The position numbers and the translations under genes were made by a program. Positions 1-5,345 of a stretch of 6,087 nt of DNA are shown piece by piece; positions within the stretch are counted from its first letter, which is position 1, and every line of letters starts with the position of its first letter. Where the stretch lies: assembly GCA_021160405.1 (NCBI GenBank), contig JAGHCO010000163.1, positions 1-6,087 of the forward strand. The letters are read 5' to 3'. Under the pieces are notes generated by a model, which was given only the letters and a program-made list of their open reading frames with translations, was not told the origin of the DNA and ran no database searches. The DNA comes from Candidatus Aerophobota bacterium (GTDB taxonomy: Bacteria; Aerophobota; Aerophobia; Aerophobales; JAGHCO01).

Positions 1-1
1 A

Positions 2-2434
2 TGTTATCCTGTTTTAGTAAAAAATAAGAAAAAGAGGATCGGACTTGAGTGGCTGTATTCCACTAGATGTCCCAGATGTAGAAATACTGCCGAGGTTCTT
101 TCTATGACTTATATGAGAATTTATGAAGCATCAAAAATTCCAAAAAGAGAAGTTTTAGTAATAGACGATATGGAAATACCCAAAAAGATTGTGCAAGGTG
201 ATGATAAAATGTCACAAATAGCCTTAGAGATCTATAAAGTCATCAAAGCCGAAGGCCCAATATCTCATAAGGAATTAATAGCAAAGCTAAACTTAGATGT
301 AAGACCGGAAGAAATTACACGAGCAATTAATGACAGATTAGAGAGCCCAGGGTTTATAAAAGAAGTGGGAGAAACTCCTATTGTGATAGAATTTAAATGC
401 AGCAATAGAGACTGTCCTATGAGAAGAGGGGTAAAGAGATTAGATAAGGAAGATATAGACAAACTTCAGAGACTGAACGAAATAACGCCTTTTTATTTCT
501 TCCCAAAGAAGAAACTTTCCTATGGCTCTCGAAGGTTTCTTACTCAGAGACCAGGAACTGAAAGTATAGATAAACTTTTCACTAGTAGAAATAAAATAGC
601 GCTCTCGGTCTTAGGGAGAGAAATAAAAAATTTAAAAGTTGAAAAAAATATAAAGGATACCCTCTTATTGTGCTTTGCCGCAATCTTAGAGCATGTTTGC
701 AAAATGGAGCGACCTAATAAGAAGGGATGGGGAGTAAAAAACTATATTGTTCATCCAATTTTTCTCGAGCAAAATGTTTTGCATGTGTTCAAAAACCGGT
801 TTAATGCAATTATGAAAGGAAAGGAAGAGGCAAATAGAGAAATAGGAGATTTTTTTCAAGAATCAGAAAATCCTGGTGACCTCATTAATGATAAAGCTAA
901 TGTGTGTTTTCTAAATGAAGACGCGCGTAATTTACCTATTGATGATTGTTCAGTAGATTATGTATTTACAGATCCCGAATATGGAGATTCAATCCAATAT
1001 TACGAATTAAGCCAATTAGGTGCAAGTTGGCTCGGTTTAGAAAATGACTGGAAAAATGAAATTGTAGTTAATCCTAAACAAGGAAAGGCAACAGATATCT
1101 ACAGGGATATGTTATGTGAGGCTTTTAAAGAAATTTACAGAGTTTTGAAACCCGATAAATACATGACTGTTACTTTTCATAGTAGAGAGATAAAATACTG
1201 GAATGCTTTAATGTATGCTATTCAGGTAACAGGTTTTAGATATGTAACTGCTGTCTATCAAATTCCTCAGAGAGAATATACTAATTGGATCTATGCTAAA
1301 AATCCTGGAGAAATGACTGGAGACATTTATGTTACTTTTTACAAACCCAAAGTAAAACCATTACCGCACGTTAAAGGTATAAACATTAATCGTATTGTTT
1401 CTGATATAATACTTCCCAAAGCGAGACAAATTATCCTTTTACATAATGGTCAGGCGACTTTTAATCAATTAGTTAGGGGTATCACACTTTCTTTGATAGA
1501 TAAAGGATTGATGCATAATTCTAAGGTCAGAGATTTGAATTACATAAAAATATTCGACGAACATTTCGAGCGTTTGACAAGAAGGGCGAAAATTTGGCGA
1601 TTAAAAAGAGAAGAGAGGGTTTCTCCCCTTGATTTTGTTCCTTTAGATCGAAGAATAGAGTGGATAGCTTTTTCCGTTTTCAATAAAAAGCGCCAGCAGG
1701 GAGAAAATGTCACTATTGACGATATATTATCGGCTATTTTCACGCTACTAAAGAATTCAAAGACTCCAGAAAACAGGGAAATTTTACAAATCATAAGAGA
1801 TATTGCAAAGCCAGTTAGAGGAGAAAAGAGGCCATTCTGGGAATATATGGGTGAGAGGCAACTGACTCTTGGCTTCTTCCCCATAGATACATATGCTCTA
1901 AAAATCTCTTCTGCTGAAGAGCTCGATCATAGTCGTGTGATAAGAGTTGTAAGTCAATTTGGAAAGGACTTTGGTTATGATGTTTGGATTGGCGAGCCAG
2001 AGATAAGGAAGAACCCAGAGTTAAAAAAATATAGAAATATGGAAAAATTGGTGATCCCCGGATTAGATAAACTCATTTTGGAGAGGCTTAAAAACATAGA
2101 TATAATTTGGCTTCAGAGAAAGGCTGTACCTGTATCGCTAATAGAGGTTGAACACACTACTAACCTTAGGGAAGGGTTGTTAAGAATGGCGAATGTCTTT
2201 GACGCAATACCTCACTTAAGAATTGAGACTTTTGTTATACTTCCGGATAAAAGGCAAAAAAAGCTGAGTGAGGTACTCCAAGAACCATCCATAAAAACTC
2301 TTCTTAGTAAAAGGGTTGTCTACTACGCACCTTATTCGCTCATTGCTGAGCTAATGGATGAAAGAGAATATAGGCATTTAAGTTTTGATGATTTCCGTAG
2401 CATATGTAATGTTCTTCAACCTGGACTAGAGTAG
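2..2434 (+). CDS. Zn-ribbon adenine-specific DNA methyltransferase with C-terminal nuclease-like domain (5' partial)
   Basis: Probable DNA N6-adenine methyltransferase fused to a nuclease-like domain, so a restriction-modification-type protein. The frame is open to the left edge. The codons before the ATG at 104 read as protein (a CPRC zinc knuckle at visible residues 23-26), so the start, and presumably the SAM-binding motif I, lie outside the window; 810 residues are visible. Seen in order: CPRC, a winged-helix-like stretch (about 71-125), a second Cys pair (133/138), YFFPKKKLSYG (165-175), GWGVKNYIVHPIFLEQNV (242-259), and motif IV TDPEYGDSIQYYELS from 323. The last two resemble the large methylase family with a Zn-ribbon (COG1743/DUF1156 type). 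The motif is DPEY rather than the usual DPPY. Further on are VNPKQGK (356-362), a helical region, and a tail with IDIIWL (D700) and IEVEHTTN (E715, E717) resembling a PD-(D/E)XK core. The methylase call is firm; the nuclease call is inference from motif shape. Confidence 0.85.
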   Translation, partial: CYPVLVKNKKKRIGLEWLYSTRCPRCRNTAEVLSMTYMRIYEASKIPKREVLVIDDMEIPKKIVQGDDKMSQIALEIYKVIKAEGPISHKELIAKLNLDVRPEEITRAINDRLESPGFIKEVGETPIVIEFKCSNRDCPMRRGVKRLDKEDIDKLQRLNEITPFYFFPKKKLSYGSRRFLTQRPGTESIDKLFTSRNKIALSVLGREIKNLKVEKNIKDTLLLCFAAILEHVCKMERPNKKGWGVKNYIVHPIFLEQNVLHVFKNRFNAIMKGKEEANREIGDFFQESENPGDLINDKANVCFLNEDARNLPIDDCSVDYVFTDPEYGDSIQYYELSQLGASWLGLENDWKNEIVVNPKQGKATDIYRDMLCEAFKEIYRVLKPDKYMTVTFHSREIKYWNALMYAIQVTGFRYVTAVYQIPQREYTNWIYAKNPGEMTGDIYVTFYKPKVKPLPHVKGININRIVSDIILPKARQIILLHNGQATFNQLVRGITLSLIDKGLMHNSKVRDLNYIKIFDEHFERLTRRAKIWRLKREERVSPLDFVPLDRRIEWIAFSVFNKKRQQGENVTIDDILSAIFTLLKNSKTPENREILQIIRDIAKPVRGEKRPFWEYMGERQLTLGFFPIDTYALKISSAEELDHSRVIRVVSQFGKDFGYDVWIGEPEIRKNPELKKYRNMEKLVIPGLDKLILERLKNIDIIWLQRKAVPVSLIEVEHTTNLREGLLRMANVFDAIPHLRIETFVILPDKRQKKLSEVLQEPSIKTLLSKRVVYYAPYSLIAELMDEREYRHLSFDDFRSICNVLQPGLE

Positions 2435-2548
2435 AAGATTGGCTATATTGCAACGGGTTCCAAGATCTACGACTTGATCACGGTGCGTAATTTTTTAAAG
2501 ACAGTTTTGAATTCCGGTGCAAGTTCACTTTACTTATTATTCTGTCTT
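2435..2548. other. Convergent intergenic gap, no gene seen
   Basis: This gap separates the plus-strand methyltransferase stop from the minus-strand ligase-tail remnant, so both flanking transcription units end here. No open frame of note was found on either strand. A T6 run at 2491-2496 and a perfect inverted repeat (listed separately) are present, but no strong hairpin directly precedes a T-run on either strand, so no intrinsic terminator is called. Confidence 0.5.
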
Positions 2549-2549
2549 T
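2497..2549. repeat. 8-bp perfect inverted repeat with 37-nt loop
   Basis: AAAGACAG at 2497-2504 is mirrored by CTGTCTTT at 2542-2549. The right arm touches the stop codon of the ligase-tail remnant on the minus strand. The spacer is long and neither arm is followed by a T-run in the proper direction, so this is not a standard terminator. It could be a weak RNA structure, a protein site or chance. Confidence 0.35.
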
Positions 2550-2764
2550 CAGAGTAGATTAAGTGGCCTGGTCCCCACTCGAACCGCCTCTCTTACCTCT
2601 TTTAATCCCCATACCTTCCCTAACTCACTTGTATCTGTTGGAGCTGGTTTCAAAATAGAATAATAAGTTACTCCATTATCTTTAAATTCTTGCATTTCTT
2701 CAAATCTTACTGTAATTAGAGAGCCAAGAGGAGCGTTTAGGCCCGAGTTGAAGGTTTTTTTAGT
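2549..2764 (-). pseudogene. Orphan DNA ligase C-terminal tail (displaced duplicate)
   Basis: The minus frame between the endonuclease stop and TGA at 2549-2551 encodes about 71 residues. From about 2737 downward they align without gaps to the last part of the ligase ending at 5346. By hand about 26 of 61 positions are identical, including TVRFEE against TIRFEE, GVTYYS against GITYYS, the KPA, and the closing RPLN against GPLD. There is no credible start codon before the conserved part and no ligase catalytic domain in front of it, so it cannot be a working ligase alone. It is the end of an OB-fold domain. The frame happens to be continuous with the endonuclease frame after that gene's TAA. 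The first 9 codons or so (2738-2764) show no similarity. It is best explained as the original 3' end of the ligase gene, or of a paralogue, left behind when the endonuclease gene was inserted. Confidence 0.8.
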
Positions 2765-3859
2765 TTAGTTAGATTGCGCCGAACGCAATTTAACTACACA
2801 GCAAAAAGAGTCATAAAAACTTTTAGGTTTATGTTTAACCCTTTGAGCCTCAGATAAAGTTCTGGTTGGAATATTATTTTTGTATAAATGGTTTAAAACT
2901 GTTCTGTGAGTAACGTTATAAGTCTTTGCTATATCCACTGAGCTGGAGCCAGCCTGATAAAGTCTTAACATTCTTTCTACGATTCTGCTATCTACTGGAA
3001 CCCACTGAAGTTGTTTGTTTTTTAATTTTTCAAAGTCTTTTCTTTTTCGCTCGAGCCAGATAGTGGCATCCTTATATAAAAATTCATATATTCTAAGAAC
3101 TTGAAGACGTCCCCCATATTTAAGTCTGTAAGAACACACGGTATTCTTATCTCTGTATAGACAATATGATGATACATTTAAATTACAATTTTTAGCAAGA
3201 ATTTTTTGATAGACTATAAGGAACTCTCTCGTTCCCCCCACCTGAAATGCCTCTTCATTATGGTTGATTCCTACATGCCCATCTCCATCAAACACACCCC
3301 TCATAAAGTGATGAACCAATTCATTAGGAATATTCTCTGGAAATCTCTCTTTATAACTTTTTCTTGGTATAATACCGTATTTGGCAAGATCATGAATAAG
3401 TTTTTTACTGTTGAGTCTAATCCCTTTCTCTACATAGCCTTTATTGTTTTTCTTAGTTACTATAGGTTGATCAGCTTTCATAAATTTCTTAAACGCCTTA
3501 ATGCACTCAACATCTTCAGCCTTTAAGAAAAAACTAAACTGATAGTGAGCGCGCTCTTTTCTTACAGAAGCATCTGCCATCAAAAACCCCAACCAGTAAG
3601 CTGTTTCCTCATTATTAATACTTTCAAAAGCTTTTTCGTTAAAATTGTATTTTCTATGACGAATTTTTACCCCACGTCTATGAAAGTGTCGTAAAATTAC
3701 ATTGCTTGCGAACCTATAGCGTTTACTCAACTCAGCCGTACTTATTCCTTGGTTGTATAGCTCTATCATTTCATCTTCTATTTCTGGTGTTAAGTTATTG
3801 TTGACGTACTCACCCCCTAAAAGGGGATGATTCTTGGAAACACTGGATTTGCCCAGCAC
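2765..3859 (-). CDS. LAGLIDADG homing endonuclease, 3' portion with helix-turn-helix domains (split by IS)
   Basis: Double-motif LAGLIDADG DNA endonuclease, 364 codons. LAGLIDADG helix 1 is WLGFLMADAS (residues 89-98, acid D96) and helix 2 is FMRGVFDGDGH (185-195, acid D193); these are the expected catalytic acids. Helix-turn-helix units flank the core, one at about 24-65 (LTPEIEDEMIELYNQGIS onward) and one at about 290-334 (IVERMLRLYQAGSSSVDIAK onward), resembling resolvase-type HTH modules that help bind DNA. Residues 1-20 come from the right end of the inserted TnpB element; native sequence starts at codon 20/21. The GTG start at 3857-3859 overlaps the TnpB TAG by one base (TAGTG) with no clear ribosome site, so expression would rely on re-initiation after TnpB. 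The gene's true 5' part is 5199-5343. The core is intact, so activity as a shortened protein is possible but unproven. Confidence 0.85.
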   Translation of the reverse strand: MLGKSSVSKNHPLLGGEYVNNNLTPEIEDEMIELYNQGISTAELSKRYRFASNVILRHFHRRGVKIRHRKYNFNEKAFESINNEETAYWLGFLMADASVRKERAHYQFSFFLKAEDVECIKAFKKFMKADQPIVTKKNNKGYVEKGIRLNSKKLIHDLAKYGIIPRKSYKERFPENIPNELVHHFMRGVFDGDGHVGINHNEEAFQVGGTREFLIVYQKILAKNCNLNVSSYCLYRDKNTVCSYRLKYGGRLQVLRIYEFLYKDATIWLERKRKDFEKLKNKQLQWVPVDSRIVERMLRLYQAGSSSVDIAKTYNVTHRTVLNHLYKNNIPTRTLSEAQRVKHKPKSFYDSFCCVVKLRSAQSN

Positions 3860-3930
3860 TATATCGTGCCAAGTAGGGATCCAGCTATAACCAAGCTACT
3901 TTGGGTGACGCCAGCACCAACTACGCAAGC
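3785..3930 (-). ncRNA. Predicted omega (right-end) RNA of TnpB, with 16-nt guide at its 3' end
   Basis: TnpB proteins use an RNA derived from the tnpB 3' end and the IS right end; the guide is the DNA just outside the element. Here a nested fold straddles the tnpB stop: CTGGAT/ATCCAG (3884-3879 with 3848-3843), CCC/GGG (3878-3876 with 3854-3852) and GCAC/GTGC (3869-3866 with 3859-3856). It is followed by the right-end hairpin (3829-3811) and TCAA at 3801. The guide would begin at 3800 on the minus strand with CAATAACTTAACACCA, which is endonuclease-gene sequence. The 3' boundary follows from the IS end; the 5' boundary is a guess and the transcript is inferred. Confidence 0.6.
3811..3829 (-). 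repeat. IS right-end hairpin (with GAAT guide and TCAA cleavage site)
   Basis: The minus strand reads CATCCCC, loop TTTTA, GGGGGTG, a 7-bp stem with one T-G wobble. GAAT at 3833-3830 abuts its 5' foot and TCAA at 3804-3801 lies 6 bases beyond the 3' foot, the IS608 right-end layout. In TnpB systems this hairpin is also the last stem of the guide RNA scaffold, directly before the guide. Confidence 0.85.
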
Positions 3931-5121
3931 TCCTTTTGAGGACTTGCGATACTTTGATTCGGCCTGTACATGCTCGAACTGAAATTGTTCAGGCAAAGGA
4001 ACATCATACTTCTTACGTATTACCATGAATGCTGCTTTGCCGTCTCGATGGGTAGTGAAACCACACCTCGAGCATGTATAGATTCGGCCATTGCAGCGGT
4101 TTTTATGACCGCATACAGGACAATCTTGACTGGTGTCCCGTTCACTTACGAGACACGTATTTATTCCCAGTTCTTTGGCTTTGTATCTTAAGTATTGTTT
4201 GATCCTCCCATGCTCCATCTGAGAGATTTTCTGAGCAGATTTGCGGCTTAGTTTTCTTTTCCTGCGGGAATTTTTGCCAACACCAGTTGGGTTACCAATA
4301 ATAAGTTCACAAATCCCTTTAGCATGAGCCCAGCTTATAGCCTTACGAGTTACTTTATGATATAGATCACGAAGTTGGTTCTCAGTCTTTGAGATTAACT
4401 TGGAGATTGCTCTTTTATATTTTCTCCATTGTCTACTACCTTTTTGGCAATAAGAGATCTTTTTGCTTAGAGCAGCCAAAGATTTATTTCTCCACTGTTT
4501 AATAGCTCTTATTTCTCTGCCAGAGATAATAAGTCCATCACCGTCCTCATCACACAGAGCTACAGGATGTATTTCACCTATGTCTATACCTGCTTTTATT
4601 CCATAGACCTTAAGTTCTGGTTCGGGGTACTCTGTGGTTACAGCTAAGGTATATCTGCCATTTCGAAAAAGAATCTCTGCAGTATGAATTTTTCTATCTG
4701 GTATGTATCCGGTATTAAAAAAGATTCCTTTCGAGAGTGACAAGATCAATTCTCCATTATCATTTGTTCGTATTGCTTGCTGTTTAAAAGGGATGGTCAT
4801 ATATTTTTTCTTTCTGTAGGGGTATTTAATCTTTCTCAGCTCTAAGCGTCTGAGCTTAGCTGTTGCTTGTCTGTTGGCTACAAACTTATCGGTTAGAGCT
4901 TGGATAGTTTGGCTGTGGAGTTTGAATTTACCTTTAAGCTGTTTTTGCAGATCACTTTTGCTGATCCACTTTCTGGTCTGGTCATAGTACTCTTTAGCCA
5001 TAGTGATAATAGCATTCCAGCATTGAGCTGTTTCTTTTTGGTACTCTCTAAGTAGATTACACTCTTTTTTACTTGGTCTAAGTCTTATATGCTGAGTTTT
5101 AATCATTTGATCCTTTTCCAT
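3859..5121 (-). CDS. tnpB: TnpB RNA-guided nuclease (IS605 OrfB family), RuvC-II variant
   Basis: 420-residue TnpB, the RNA-guided DNA nuclease related to Cas12, encoded by IS200/IS605-type elements. Seen: an N-terminal OrfB domain (about 8-130), RuvC-I GIDIGE (D180), a basic helical region (205-300), the RuvC-II position LIIGNPTGV (272-280), VSERDTSQDCPVCG (325-338), the zinc ribbon C334/C337 with C350/C353, and RuvC-III HRDGKAA (D360). The usual RuvC-II Glu (as in an IEDL-type motif) is replaced by Gly276; Glu327, just before the zinc ribbon, is a candidate substitute, so the protein may have a rearranged rather than dead site. The C-terminal tail (about 385-420) is encoded over the predicted guide-RNA scaffold. 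The first ATG (5121) lacks a ribosome site, while the ATG five codons later (5104-5106) follows AAAAGGA, so the true start may be 5106. Length is normal for the family. Confidence 0.92.
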   Translation of the reverse strand: MEKDQMIKTQHIRLRPSKKECNLLREYQKETAQCWNAIITMAKEYYDQTRKWISKSDLQKQLKGKFKLHSQTIQALTDKFVANRQATAKLRRLELRKIKYPYRKKKYMTIPFKQQAIRTNDNGELILSLSKGIFFNTGYIPDRKIHTAEILFRNGRYTLAVTTEYPEPELKVYGIKAGIDIGEIHPVALCDEDGDGLIISGREIRAIKQWRNKSLAALSKKISYCQKGSRQWRKYKRAISKLISKTENQLRDLYHKVTRKAISWAHAKGICELIIGNPTGVGKNSRRKRKLSRKSAQKISQMEHGRIKQYLRYKAKELGINTCLVSERDTSQDCPVCGHKNRCNGRIYTCSRCGFTTHRDGKAAFMVIRKKYDVPLPEQFQFEHVQAESKYRKSSKGACVVGAGVTQSSLVIAGSLLGTI

Positions 5122-5158
5122 TAATTCTCGAATTTTATTAAGAGTATTCGCCTCTCAT

Positions 5159-5177
5159 CTCCCTCTAAAAGAGGGAG
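5159..5177 (-). repeat. IS left-end hairpin (with AAAG guide)
   Basis: The minus strand reads CTCCCTC, loop TTTTA, GAGGGAG, a perfect 7-bp stem. AAAG at 5181-5178 touches its 5' foot, and the element tip lies 20 bases outward at 5197, next to TTAC. The same loop TTTTA occurs in the right-end hairpin. The region 5122-5158 between hairpin and tnpB is leader, with no tnpA and no room for one. Confidence 0.85.
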
Positions 5178-5197
5178 CTTTCTCGGCGAAACTTTTT

Positions 5198-5201
5198 GTA
5201 A
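5198..5201 (-). other. IS target / TnpB TAM site TTAC
   Basis: On the minus strand TTAC immediately precedes the element's left tip, the target tetranucleotide of IS608-type transposition. In TnpB systems the same motif acts as the target-adjacent motif. In the rebuilt empty site TTAC is followed directly by the 16 bases proposed as the guide. Confidence 0.75.
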
Positions 5202-5345
5202 CAGTTACCCCGTTCTTATGCAGGTATTTTGATACAGTGTCTATACTAATGTCCAATTTCTTTGCAATTTCCCTTGCATAAAAACGTTCCTTATATAAAG
5301 ATACTATTTCTTTTTCTGTTTGCCTGGAGATTCTTTTAGCCATGG

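Larger units (their letters stand above)
3801..5197 (-). mobile_element. TnpB-only IS200/IS605-family element with IS608-like ends
   Basis: Read on the minus strand, the left end follows target TTAC (5201-5198). It has a 7-bp hairpin CTCCCTC-TTTTA-GAGGGAG (5177-5159) with AAAG (5181-5178) directly before its foot. The right end has hairpin CATCCCC-TTTTA-GGGGGTG (3829-3811) with GAAT (3833-3830) directly before its foot, and closes with TCAA (3804-3801). TTAC/AAAG and TCAA/GAAT are the cleavage/guide pairs known from IS608, recognised by a Y1 TnpA transposase on single-stranded DNA. The element is 1397 bp with tnpB only and no tnpA, so it would need a transposase in trans. The boundaries are independently supported: deletion of 3801-5197 joins the two flanking endonuclease pieces in frame (AC+C gives Thr). 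No target duplication is seen or expected for this family. Confidence 0.88.
5155..5343 (-). pseudogene. 5' fragment of the LAGLIDADG endonuclease gene (first HTH), cut by the IS
   Basis: A 62-codon frame. Codons 1-48 and two bases of codon 49 are native; the last 13 residues (KSFAEKAPSFRGR) are read from the IS left end and stop at TGA 5155-5157. The native part is one helix-turn-helix unit (EIVSLYKERFYAREIAKKLD, then SIDTVSKYLHKNGV). It has the same spacing and key positions (LY, an ..IAKK.. helix, ..TV..YL.KNG) as the two HTH units in the 3' piece. Joining codon 49 (AC+C, Thr) to codon 21 of the downstream frame rebuilds an uninterrupted protein of about 393 residues. A stand-alone HTH peptide could still be made, since the start and ribosome site are intact, but as a gene it is the truncated head of the endonuclease. 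Confidence 0.8.

Noticed and set aside
104..106. ATG at 104 as the start of the methyltransferase gene
   Set aside because: The frame is open back to base 2 and the upstream codons encode a CPRC zinc knuckle that pairs with the later cysteines. The methylase motif I is also missing downstream, so the start is outside the window.
1540..1884. Minus-strand frames opposite the methyltransferase (also 265-462)
   Set aside because: Both mirror a gene with clear conserved motifs and have no recognisable content of their own.
2491..2549. Intrinsic terminator between the convergent genes
   Set aside because: The inverted repeat has a 37-nt loop and no T-run follows the 3' arm on either strand; the T6 run precedes the hairpin on the plus strand.
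3206..3526. Plus-strand 106-codon frame
   Set aside because: It lies opposite the well-supported LAGLIDADG coding region, with no recognisable motifs; an antisense shadow.
3970..4191. Plus-strand 73-codon frame
   Set aside because: Antisense to the TnpB zinc-ribbon region; no independent coding evidence.
5122..5197. A tnpA transposase remnant at the IS left end
   Set aside because: Only 76 bases separate the tip from tnpB, filled by hairpin and leader; no Y1 transposase motif is present.
2549..5343. Intein or group I intron in the ligase gene
   Set aside because: The ligase already has a complete tail before the endonuclease, there are stop codons at both junctions, and no splice-site residues or intron core were recognised.
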